A stretch of DNA of 64,000 nucleotides from Eublepharis macularius (Eukaryota > Chordata > Lepidosauria > Squamata > Eublepharidae). The notes below the pieces were generated by a model. That model did not search any database and was not told the DNA's origin. It saw only the letters and a program-made list of their open reading frames with translations. The stretch covers positions 95,139,001-95,203,000 of the forward strand of contig NC_072800.1 of assembly GCF_028583425.1 (NCBI RefSeq). The letters are read 5' to 3'. The translations under genes and the position numbers were made by a program. Positions 22,901 to 34,900 of the stretch are shown in pieces (within the stretch, counting starts at the first letter, position 1; each line of letters opens with the position of its first letter).

Positions 22901-25900
22901 GGGAGACAACCCAGGAGAAACGGCCACTGGGAGAAGCTGCAGAAACCTTCCCCTTCCTGCCCCGAGAATCTCCTCCAGCACCAGGTTCTTTGGGGTCCGC
23001 CATGCCCCCCTCTGACCAGGCCAGGGACCCTGACCTGGAGGGCTCCAAGGAAGGGCCCGAGGAGGCCAGGCCGGGGGGCGAGGGGGGCCACTGGGTCAGG
23101 AAAGGCCTGAAGCTGCAGAGGCGCCTGCTGGCCACGCTCCAGCAGCGCCCCGGCTGCCCTGCCAGAGCCTGCAAGTGAGCCCCTGCTGCGGGAACAGCCC
23201 CCCTGCCCCCCGCTCCCGGGACCCTCTGCAGGAATCGCAGGAACGGAGGACCCAGGCTGAGGTGGCCCAGAGAAGGCGAAGAGCCAGGCTGGCTGCGCTG
23301 CACCTCCCTGCAGGCCTAGAGCACAACACGGGCAGCGGTGATCCCTCAGAGGATCGTGGCCGGAACGGAACAGCCTTCTGAGCTCCCACACCTGGCAGCA
23401 GATGCCGCTGCACCAGACCCCGCTCAGGCTACCTAGGTCCAGGCTTGAGAAGGCTGCTCCGCTGGATCGACCGGCCCACTAGGCACAAGCCCTGCTCCGG
23501 GCATCGGCCGCTCGGGGCTGTGAAGCCTGGCAGGCCAAGCCAGCGGCCCTCCTCCACGGCAGTTTGGGCCTGCAGAATGCAGGGCAGTACCCAGCCAGGG
23601 GCTCCCCTCTGAAGGATGCTCCGCCTCCACTTGGCTGAGGGCAGATGCACCCCACCCCCACCGCAGCCCCACCCGTAACTGGCTCAGCAGCGCGTCCCGC
23701 TCCATGGGGACCAAAGGGCACCACAAGGGCCGCTGAGCCCAGCAGTGGCTAATGCTACCATTCCCAGGGGAAAGCCCCCCAGTCCACTCCCCCGAGGGCT
23801 TCCTTGCCCAGCAGCCCCTGGCCTGGAGCTGAAGTTTCCACTCCCCATTCCACTCCCCAGCGGCAGCTCCCGGCTCCGAGACCCTCCGTGTGTTCCTTAG
23901 GCACACGTCAATGCCGCTGGGAGGCCCTCCGGTCCAGTTGGCGAATCTTCTGCTCAGAGGGACCCTGGCACGAGGAGAGGCACCGAGGCTAATCCCAGGC
24001 CCTCTGGGCCCAGCTCCAAACCCCAGGCACAGATCTTCACTCCCCACCAGGAGCCAGCCTCACGAGGGTTTGTGGTGCGCACGCAGGCAGCCTCCTAGGA
24101 TGGCACCCTCCGCCACACGACCAAAGAGCACCAGTCCCAGCGCATCTCTCCACCACAGGGGCTGCGTGGCAGCCACTCACCCACCCTCAGTCTCCACCTC
24201 CAGGGTCTCCACGGCAACAGTCTCACTGGCAGGAGGCGGATCCTCGACACGCTCCAAGAGCCCCTCCACCAACTCTTTGCAATTGGCAGGGAAGATGCCC
24301 ACGTGGTCGCCCGGCTGGTACTGCAGTTCTGGCTGGTCCCCTGTGAGCAACTTGACAAGGATGGTGGATCGGCTGTGGGGGAAGGAGGAGAGCAGTCAGG
24401 CCACGTCCAGTGGAGCGGGAAGGGAAGGAACAAGTGCCACGTTCTGTGGCTCTCAACAAGTTACCCACTGTACACCCCTCTGCCCTGGGCATCCTCTCAC
24501 AGGAGAGGGGAGCAGAGCCAGGGACAGTGCAGGCCAGCCCTGCGCACAGCAGGAGAGGAAACCGACATTTACGTCCTTCGGTATGGACAGAAACGAAGGC
24601 TGTCGTGAGCAGTGGGGCGGCCCCAACTTCCTCAGGCCCACTCAGAGGGTGATCAGGGCTGCTTCCACGTGGAGGACTTGCTCCAGGTTTAGCATCCAAA
24701 CAGCAGCGGGAAGTTTGGGACTTCTACACAGTATCTTCTATCTCCCAAGCAACCACTTTGTTTTGCTTTGTTTTTCTCCTGCTTTGCTGTGATCTTTGCC
24801 AGACCTCGCTCGGTGCGGTCTTTTGGGAACGCCCTCAGTGGAAGCGTGTGGGCCGGCTGTGGGGATGGGGAGAGGCACACTTCCGCCAGTCCTGCCCGCA
24901 TCAGCACCGTTTTCGTTGCCTCCACTCTCCACGGCACTAGAGGGCTTCATTTTAAACATGGCAATTGACCTATTGGCACAATGTTCTAATGATCAATCTA
25001 CTAGGTCCTCCGAATGTCTAGCCCTTTTTTTTTTAAAAAAAAAAGAGCCTCTTTACAGAGATATCTTTCCCCTTCTAACTCTGCATTGAAACAGAATACA
25101 ACTCGCTGTTTAAAAAATGAAAGCTGGTAATTCTGAGGAACAAGATCATTTTAATGCCATATGGTACTCCCCCTACTGATATTTTTTTTAAAAAAGCTTG
25201 GAAAAGCCCTCTGATGGGGGCAGGGGACAGGCAAATGGCCAAAGAGTGCTGAGGCAAGGGAAGTGCAGGGCAAACTGCCACATGGATGCTGCACTGCCTT
25301 CCTGGATACCTCTGCATTCAGAATGGAAATGAAACCTCCATGGAGAATGGACACGGCAGAGAAATGCCCTCCACCCCAGAATCCACCCCAGTATCTCAGT
25401 CACTGTGGCTGCCCTCTGTCTGCGTGTTGAAACTCAGCTGCAGACTCAGAGATGGCAGGAAGGAAGGGCTGGAGGGGCTGGGGGGAGCCAGCCCAGGGTA
25501 CTTGCGTGCTTGCGGAGGCCGATGGCTTCGGACGAAGCAAGACCATCATGTACTGTCTCACACCCTGCTAGAAAGTCACACCCCAAAGGGACAGAGACTG
25601 CTAGGAGCCAAACAGCTGGAAAGTACGGCCTTCCTCTGGAAGCAGAAAGGGCTGAATGACCCGGAGTTGGGGGCGGGGGAGGGTGGACTCTTCCCAAGGG
25701 GAGACTCGACGTTCTCTGGCACAGAGAAGAAGCTCTCTTGGGTCTTGCTCTTGACTTGGAGGCACGAGCCATGATGGACTCAGCCTTTTCCGAGGGGTCC
25801 CATCCTGCCCATACGGCTCGGCACAGGGGGGGAAAGTCCCAACCCAGACAACTAAGGCAGTGGTGAACTTTAAACCGTCGCATCTTCAAGAAGTGCCAGG

Positions 25901-28900
25901 CTGGACTATTTAAACGTTATTTGGGATAAGTTCTGAGTGCAGGGAAATGGGGCCACACGCTTCCCTCTCTGTTAGGCACCCTTGCTCAGCCTGAGTGCTT
26001 GAGCAAGCTACAGGTGCATTCTTTTCCTTCAGTCATTAAACTTGCTGATGTTTTGAATGCTCTGAGCCTGGCCTCTGGAGACACACCTTGCCTAGTCTGT
26101 CTCGCGGTCTGAAGTGCAGTAGCAGGGAGGGGCAGTGGGTAAGTTTGCCATCCCTGGAGCGTGATAGCATGAAACTGCAACGCTGCAACAGATAACCTCT
26201 CTGCTCGCTTACTGTGGTTTCAGGTGGGTCGCCATGTTGGTCTGAAGTAGAAGAGCAAGATTCAGGTCAAGTAGCAACTTGACAGCAACTAGTTGGTCTT
26301 TAAGGTGCAACTGGACCCGAATCACGCCTGCTTCAGGTACCGTAGCAGGAGGCGCCACAACCAGGCAAAGCCTCTAAACGGCAGCACAGGTACCAAGTGA
26401 ATAGCGTGTGATGCTATTTAGGAAGAGACGCTCAGAATTGCTGGCGGCAGCAGTTGCTACTCAGTTTGTGTTCATTAAGCCAAGCCCCCCACCATGCAGG
26501 TGCTGGGGGGCGGGGGAACACTGCAGGAGGGCAGTTCACTCCTAGCCATCAGCAGCAGGGGAGGGAGCGAGAGCCCCTGCCTGAACCGAGCCAAGCCCTT
26601 GGGCAGCAGAGGCCCGGGACGGGACGGCTGTTCCTGGCTTGGGGTAACAGAAAACCTGCCACTGGCTCGGGGGGGGGGGACGACACCTCGTCAGGTGAGC
26701 TCCCAAGAGGTGTTATCAGGACCACCAAACTCTTCTCCCAGACTGGCCTTTTGTCTACCAGGTGAAACCCCAGCAACAGCCCACCCCCACCCTGTTCTCG
26801 CTCATCAAAACTGCAGCAGAAGCCCCAGGCCATCACCAGGCCTCCTGGGGGACGTCCCCCCCCGCCCCGCCCCCCAAGTAACGTCATGAGAATACATGTC
26901 ACCAAAGCATCTCCACCCTGACAGACTGCAGAGACGCATCCCCTCCGGAGACCCGGGAACTCCCAAGTTAATCTCGGGCACAACAGCCTCAGAATAACCT
27001 TTTCCCCACGGAGGCACCCCCAGCGCTATGCCCTTCCGAGCGGAGGGCCTGTGTCCTGTTTTTCCCCAGTATACCCTGGGGGAGGGGACAGTTCACAGAC
27101 GTGTTTGGGGAGCTCCATGCTTCCCAGGCACGCAGGGGGCTGGTCAGAACACACCTGTGACGTGGCCCAGAGGCAGACCAGGGAAAACTGTAACGTGTAG
27201 TTGGGTCCTGAGGTAACGGGTCTGGGGATACAGCTTCTTGCTTTGAAAGCCACCCTGCTCGGAGACTCAGAATGATGAGCACCCAGTTCAGTCCCCAGTG
27301 TGAAAACTCTGCGCTGCACAGGAAATGCTCCCTCGGAGCGGCTCCCTCCAGGAACCCACAGCGGGGGGGGGGGGGGAGTGGCTCTGCAGCTGCCCAGAAA
27401 AGTGCCCCAGAAGCAAGCCAAGCCCCAGGAACGCTGGCAGGGCTGCTGCTCAGAGGCAGACTCCTGCAAACGCTTCCCTTCCCAATCTCTGCCAGCCTAG
27501 CCAGCCTAGCCCAGGTACAGCGGGTGGCGGCCCAAAAGCCACTGAGCCCGCCCACCCCCCACTCCCCGTCCCTCCAAGCACATTTGTGCCAGCACCGCTC
27601 TGGCAAAAGCCTGAACGGCCTGCCATCCGGGGGCCCCATTCAAATCTCACTGGAAGGAAGCTTCCCAGGTGGCTCTTCCCACCTCACTGGCTATCCAGGG
27701 AGGAAATGTCTTAAAATAATCAAAATCCATGGAAGGACCCCAGGAGGGTGGCTGGCACCAGGCACTGCTTCTGGTCACCCTCCAGGCTTTCAATGGGAAC
27801 GGATCCTGCTGGGTGGGGCCTGGATCCTACCTCCTGGGCACCTGCTGTGCGGCTGAACACGCCACACAGCCAGTCCAGGCACCACCTCTGCAGCTGGCAC
27901 TGTCAGGGTGACTCTTGTAGCTGGTTCTTTCTTGGTGCCACAGCATCAGACCAGTCGGAGGGAGACGGCTGAACTTCTGGCCACTCTTTGAGCAGAGCAC
28001 ATCCTCCCAGAATACTTCTTCCCAGAGCATTCTCTGGGATCATACGGAACTTAACCAGAGATCCTGGGAGAACATCTGCTTTGGAAGATCCATCTCCAAT
28101 GGTTCCCCTGCTCGGCCCATCTGCCATTCGATGCCCCTGCCAAGTGACTCAGAGGGACTCCCCTCCAGGCGTCACTCCACCCAACTCAAGCCAGGGAAGG
28201 AGGAAGGAGGAGGAGGAAAGTGATCGGATCTTGGAAGGTCCGCAGGACGTGTCAGGTGACTTGCAGCTCCAGCCAGCTGCTATTGGGTCCCACCAAGCCA
28301 GGTCGGGGCAGCCTTCGGCCTTCCCCCAAGGATTCAAGGTGGACCTAGTCACGGTAGTATAGCCCTCTCCTACACAGCACTGCCCTGTCCAAAGAACCTC
28401 GGGACTGGCAAGCCACCAGCAGAGGAAGAGCCCTCCAGACGGACAAGCAGCTGGGCCAGGGGCTGACAGGCAGCTCCCACGGCAGGAGCAAGCCCTCCCA
28501 CGCTCCCTGCCCTTGCACATCTTTCATTCCATGCGAAGGGACGTGGAGTGGGAGCACCTGGCTCACAGGCCCTGACCAAAAAGCCAGAGAGGCGGAGGAC
28601 CGACAGCCAAGGGCTACCCTACCCCGCACCCCAGCCTGGCTCAATCGGGGCTCTACCTGGCAGCAAGGCCAAGCAAGCTGAAGGCCGTGACTGCTCCCAC
28701 CACCACTTCCTGAGCCTGCAGAAGTCCCCACACCCTGTCTAGGAGGCATTGGGGGGATTGGGGGAGAAAACAGCCATGAAGGACCAACCATGAAGCCTGA
28801 GCAACCGAAAGGCTGAGCCTTGGCGGCAGCTGGATAGGACTGCTCACCCTGTATGGGAGAAGGCAGTCGAACACTGGCCCATAGGAAACTAAGAAAGGCC

Positions 28901-31900
28901 CACCTGCGGGCCAAGGAGCTGCGAAAGGCAAACACCTCGCTGCTGTGATGACTCGTGGAGCCCTTTTCTTACCCCCAGGGAGGTCAGGATTCCCTGGGGG
29001 GCTCTCACCTGGATTCCGGGCTCTGCAGGTTCTGGATGGAGAGAACACGGCATGGTACCACCTTGCGCTTGTGCACATGTGACAGACCTGGAGGGAGGGA
29101 GGGAGGGAGACATCAACATGGCTGGTTCAAAGTCAGGCCTTCATCTGAGCCACCGAACTGACTTCCGTGCTCCGGGGCAAGGAGCGCAGAGTTCAGGACC
29201 CCACAGAACCCCTCCTGTGCATTTCTTCAACTCTGTATTGGATTCCTGCTAATGCTCTGTCTTGGTAAACTTGTGCTTATTTACCCGATGGCATTGCTTA
29301 TGAAATTGTCCTTGATACTGACTGCACTGCTCTCACACTGTGTCATCCACCTTGAGTCTCAGTGAGAAAGGCGGACCATAAATAAACAAATACAATTTTA
29401 GAACCAGGGCTTCCAAGGCACAGAGCAAAGCCACCAAAGGGGTGGGGCCTCACCCCTCCCCTCCCCTCCCCTCCCCTCCGGCCAGGCAGCCGCCCCCCCC
29501 CCCCGAGTCCCTGGCTTGCAAAGTCCACCCCCGCCAGGGCTCTGGCTGCAAAGCGTGGCCTGTTCAGGGCCACCAAGGGGGGGGGCAGCCCCACGGCACT
29601 CCCAGCACCAGCCAAATGTGGCGGCCAACTCCGCTGCACTCACCTGCCAGCAGGTCAGGGGTGCTCCCGTTGACTGACAAGCGGTATCGGTGGTGCTTCC
29701 AGCTGCAGCGGGTGGTGAAGACCTCTTTGGCGGCTGCCTCAGCATTGTCTCCTACACAAAAGGTGTGGCAGGCGGCCTGAAGGAGGGGGGGAGACAAGGT
29801 GCAGAAGAAGGAAGCAGGCAGGCTGTTGGGGGGGGGGGTACTTGCAATGCCTCGGTGGCAGCACCCCCCCCCCAGAGGGGCAGGAAGCACTGGCTCTCCA
29901 CTGGGGCTCCTTGGGGGAGGCCTCCTCACATATGGTCCCATTACCTGTGGGAGGGACCAAAGCAGCTAAGGGGCTGGGCAGGGGGCCACACAAGTGCCCT
30001 CATCCCCCCTACCCCCTTAGCCAGCAGTGTGAGTCTTTGGCCACCAGGTGGCAGCAGCCCCCTCCCCAAACATTTGAAAGGGCTGCTTTGAAACTAGGGA
30101 CCTCTGCCAATGCTAAATGCCAGATTGGGCAAAGGAAGGTGCCACCTACAACCAACGAGGATGTTGCCTTCCCAGCCCTTCCTCTGCCACTGCCACTCTG
30201 GAAAAGTCACACAGGATGGCAATGCAGCCACACACCCCATTCCAGGAATAGAGAGTGCCATTTGCTAGGCACATCATGACTGGGGGGCGGGGGATATGTG
30301 TGTGTGTCCAGGACGAGGAAAGAAACAGCAACAGCACAGGAGGGCAGGGAGGCCAAGCCCTGGCAAGGCGGAGAACCGCCCATGCCCCTCGAGCCCCTCC
30401 GCAGGCAAGCCAACTGCCACTCCGCCCAGATCTGCCTCTCTGCTCGCCAGCTCCCCCAAGCCATCTTTCAAGGGAATCTCCCATGACGCATCACCCACCT
30501 CCCGTTCTTTCACACCCCGCCTTTTGAAAGCGGCTTTTGTGCCAGAGGGGAGTCGCCAGGACCCAGGGTGGAGAGCAGTGGACGTGGTGGGGGGCGGGGG
30601 AAGGGGCACAGTCATCAGTGGGATGCCCCGCCCCGCCCGCTCACAAGAGGCACCGGAGAGCCACGGAATTACGCCAGCCGTCCCCGAGCGTGTGGCCCCC
30701 CGGTCCTCCAGAAGACCCCTTCCCACTAGCAGGGCCGGCGCCAGACTTCTTTGAGCACTAGGCAAGGCTCACTACTTGCTGCGCCCCCCCCGCCCCCCCC
30801 CCCACACACACTGCTAACCAATTTTCAAAAACAGATGAATTGTAGGGAAAATGTAAAGCACAAAACTTGAAATTGCTAATTTTTAAAAAAATTGCAAGAA
30901 TAAATAATGCAATACAACAATCTTTGATTTTTTTCTCAAGTTTTAGCACACAAATCATCCTTAAACATAAAAGGCAAACCATGTTGCCGACGACTCACTT
31001 CTTAGCCCCGCACAGGCACAGTATGCAGGGATAAGAAGCGAGTCGGGGGGCAAAACGGTTTGCCTCCCAGCCACCTCCTTGGGGCCTTCAGAGGCCCGGC
31101 AAGGCCCAGCAGGGCTGTGGGAAGGCCCAGCGCCATGGCACCAGGCCTACCCACTGCCTTGGGGCTCTTGGAAACCCAGGAAGGACAAGTGCAGCAGCAG
31201 GAAGACATGACGCCACGGCCACGGGCCTTCCCATCGCTTTGGGGCCCGCTGCGGCTCAGCCCAGCAGTCCACTGTGGCACGGGGCTGCCCAACTCGTGGC
31301 GGCGTAGGGCAACTCAATCTGGCGCCCGCTGCTAAAGCCTGTTGTATTATGTCACAATGGGCTCTGGCGCTAGTTTTGAATAATCCTGCGAATTACGATG
31401 TTAAAATTTAAGTCTCTTGAATGTTTCCATTTCAAGAGCATCAAAATCTCACGTTGTGTGCCTTTTCCGTTGCCTTTTTTGCCACCAATTTCTTCAGGTC
31501 AAGTGCTGATACTTGGGCATGTTCAATTGAGAGAGTTGCGAAGCCAACTAGTCTCTTTTGCAGCGTTGTTGAACGTACGTATGTTTTTATAAGTTTGAGC
31601 TTTGAGAAACTGCATTCCCCACTTGCCGCTGACACTGGAAGTGTGAGAAGGATCCTTAGAGCAACAGATGAAGCACGCTATCCAGGAGTTTTTGCTGCAG
31701 TATGAATAAAAGTGCTCCTTGTGGTGGCATAGACTTGGGGAGACTTTGAAATATTGCTGTAAGTTCACAGCACAGATCTCCAGCATCAATATCTGTTTCC
31801 ATTGTTCATCAGTGATTTTTCCAAATTCTTGCGGGTTTTAAGTATGTCTTCAGTAAATTTTTTATTGATGCTGTATGTATCTTACAGGAAGCCAAGTAGG

Positions 31901-34900
31901 GGATTATATTGTTGTAGCCGTTGGAATCTCTCTTCAACAGACTGTATGGCCATGTCTAAGACAGCACAATAGAAACCTACTTTGAATTTCTGCTTTGGAT
32001 CTTGCTTTGCCTCTTCTTACTCAAACTGCTCTTTCCTTCTCCTTTTTCTAACTTGTTCTGTCTCGAAGTCTGGTAGTATTCCAAGCTCCTTTGCAATCTC
32101 AGAAGGATCTATCAAAACTTAGTGAAAACCCTCATCACACCTGATGGTCTGTTGAGAGGACTATTCCCGCTACCCTGCTGGGGGGCGGGGGTGCTCAATA
32201 GGTTTTCTCCCCCACTCCTGCCCTGTTTGCCGACTTATAACCCCAGGAGGCAGAGCACAGTGGCAGGCACCAATGGGGCTTGTGCAAGTGATAGGGGGTG
32301 CAGAGAAGATGTTATGATTAATTCTATTCTATAGCAATGTTGTAGTATTTATTTCAAAACAAAAATATACGTTGTCAGTTGCTTTTTAAAAAGAAGCTAA
32401 TCAGTATAAAACTGCCCCTCACGTCAGTTCTGCGCCCCTCTGAGGTCTGTGCCCCAGGTGGCCGCCTAGCTGGCCTAATGGTAGCACCGGCCCTGCCAAC
32501 TAGCAAACGTTTTCTGCAGGACTATTTTCTCAGTCTGGAGAGTTGGAGAAGTATAGCCATAGGACTCCTTTTTGGAAAAAAAAACAGCAGCCTGTTTAAA
32601 GAAAGCTTCAGGAAAACGCCCTTTCAGCCTGCGGAAGCAGCGGCCTGCTTCCGCTCGGAGCAGAGGGCACTGCGGTGGCTGGATCCACAGCCTTGGTGGG
32701 GAAGGTGGCTGGGAATCTGGGCCGGGGGGGGCCGCCTGCTGGGCCCTTCGGCCAACCCCACGGGACCACCACCACCCCCGCTTTAGAGGGCTCTTAAGGG
32801 AGGAGCAGGCAACGGCAAAGGGAAGAGGCAGGCAAGATTCAAAGAAGGAAGGAAGGAAGGAAGAGCTTCTTCCAGCAACCAGATCTCAGCTCCTGAAACA
32901 GCTCTAGCGAGAGCCCCGAACAAGAGAAGTGTTTGGAAAAGATCAGGATGGCCCATTTGAGAGGAACGTCTTAGGCTCTCTCGGAGGACCAGATGCTGAG
33001 AAGGAAATACGCCCCCCCCCCCTAACTTCTGGCTCATGAACGTCCTTCAGGGACGCCTCCAGCCAAACACACAGGATGCTGTCTTCTGTGGAGTCTGCCC
33101 CCTGTCCTTGTCGACCAGGGGCCACGGTGCCCCTGGCAGCAGCTCTCAAGGTCTCAGGTGGTCCGTCACGTTTTTTTAAACTGGAGTTGTCACTGGAGAT
33201 TGAATCTGGGACCTTCGGCACGGGAGTCGGGTGCTCTACTCCCGAGCCCTATAGGACAGCGTGAGGCCGAGCCCGCAGAGCCCGGCTTGGACCTTGGCAG
33301 GGCTCCTTTGGGGCCAGGGAGGACCCCAGAATGCCCAGTGGTGACCCTTGGCTGCTCCCGTGCCCTCCCCGCTTCCTCCCGGCACACCACCTTGAAGACA
33401 TTCTTGGCCCAGGTGCGGAAGGACTCCTCCTGGGCGCACAGCTCGTCCCCCTCGCCCATGGGCAGGATCCGCTCGCCTCCCAGCTCCTCCAGGCGTGTGT
33501 CCACAGCATGGGCAAAGGCGCAGAAATGCGGGTAGGCACGAGAGCCAAGCCCAAAGACAGAGAACCTGGAAAGAAGGGTGGGGTGAGCGCGGGAGGAGGA
33601 GGTCCCCCTCCCCTCAGCAGTGAGAGAGCAGGCGACAACACAAGAAGACAGACAAAATGAGCAAAACACCTATTAAGATGCAGCCTCTCTTTTAAGCCAC
33701 CGTGGCCTCTCCCTCCAAAGTGCAGGCAGAAACGTCAGCCCAGATCAGAGGGCCCCTCCTGCTCCACTTCAATGCTGCCCGATGTGGCCACAGAACGGTT
33801 TGTGACCTCAGCTTCCCGCTACCTTATCAGGGCAGTCTGTGCTTTGCTTTGCTTTGCTCCACCTTGGGGGGGGGGGCTCCTTTCCAGAACAGCCACGTTC
33901 GGCAACACCTCTATATTTAGATATCATGTATCTCCAGCTAACTACGGAACAAAGTCCCTTGATGAAGATAAATGAATCACACGCACCAGGAAACAGCCAC
34001 GTCACCAGAGGGCTTCCCTTTCCCACCATTCTGAGCAAGCCAGTTTAGGGAGGCGGTACAAGAAGGTGGCGAGACAAAGAAAGATTGGGAGCTGGGAGGA
34101 ATGGAAAGATCCTGGCGGGACGTTGCCCAGGAGGACTGCCAGCGGCCACAGCCCAGTGCCCTGCAGTGCTGGCATCAGACCAGCGAGGGCTCATCGGGTT
34201 CAACATCCTCCTTGGCACAGTTGCAGTGGCCAACTGGTTGCCCCAGAGGGCAGAGAGGCCGAGGCCTTCCCTGATGCCGCCTCCTGGCCCTGCAGACTGA
34301 CAGCGGCTCCCCAGGGCCTCAGGCAGGGGCCTTCCCCATCGCCCACCACCTGATCCAGCAAGACTATTTGTCACTTCTAAAGAAGCTGCTCTGGCTACCA
34401 GCCCACTTTGGGGCACAATGTGATAGATAGTCTTGGGCCAGGGTATCCAACGCACCCCCTCCCCCTGCACCACCCTGCCCAGCAGTGAAGATCAAGAGCA
34501 GGAGGCCTGTTCTCCGCCCCCCTGCCTTCGAAGGGAGGTGGACGGTGACCAGAGGGAGGGACCTTGATTCCGGAAACCCCAACCACAGCGATGTGCCTGG
34601 GGCACTGACTGAGGAGCTTTTAGGTGCCAGCGGAAAGCGCCTGCATTCACCCAGGCTTGCGGCTGCCAGAAACTGTTTTAATGGCTGACTCTTCGTGATG
34701 TTTTCATGGTAATGACCCCTGCCGTGCTGGGGGTTTCAAGGCAAGGGACGACCAGAGGTGGTTGGCCCTTGCCTGCCTCTGCACTGGCCGGCCCTGGTCT
34801 TCCTGGGAGGTCTCCCCTGCAATTGCTATCCTAAGGCCGACCCTGCCTGGCTTCTGACCAGACTGGGCTTGCCGGGGCTATCTAGGCCAGGGAGGCCCTC

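Larger units (their letters stand above)
14648..24372 (-). other. NOS3: NOS3 FAD/NADPH reductase exons 19-25
   Basis: Exon 19 carries [15 protein letters not shown], and exon 20 [14 protein letters not shown]. Exon 21 has [10 protein letters not shown] and RYYSISSAP (FAD binding). Exon 22 has HGVCSTWLS, exon 23 the [18 protein letters not shown] loop, exon 24 [14 protein letters not shown] and exon 25 [12 protein letters not shown]. All are ferredoxin-NADP reductase-type elements of NOS and P450 reductase. The exon 19 donor is ambiguous: gtgggt at 24184 or gtgagt at 24180 with a shifted exon 20 acceptor would both stay open. Confidence 0.9.
29777..33390 (-). other. NOS3 intron 16 (3.6 kb) hosting a hAT transposon
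   Basis: About half is the hAT element at 30730-32495. It also holds a family B SINE piece (33165-33258). 29777-30729 and 32496-33164 show only homopolymer runs. Confidence 0.65.

Noticed and set aside
31441-31789. A host gene from hAT dimerisation-domain coding
   Set aside because: It lies within TIRs and TSDs of a decayed transposon and is frameshifted.
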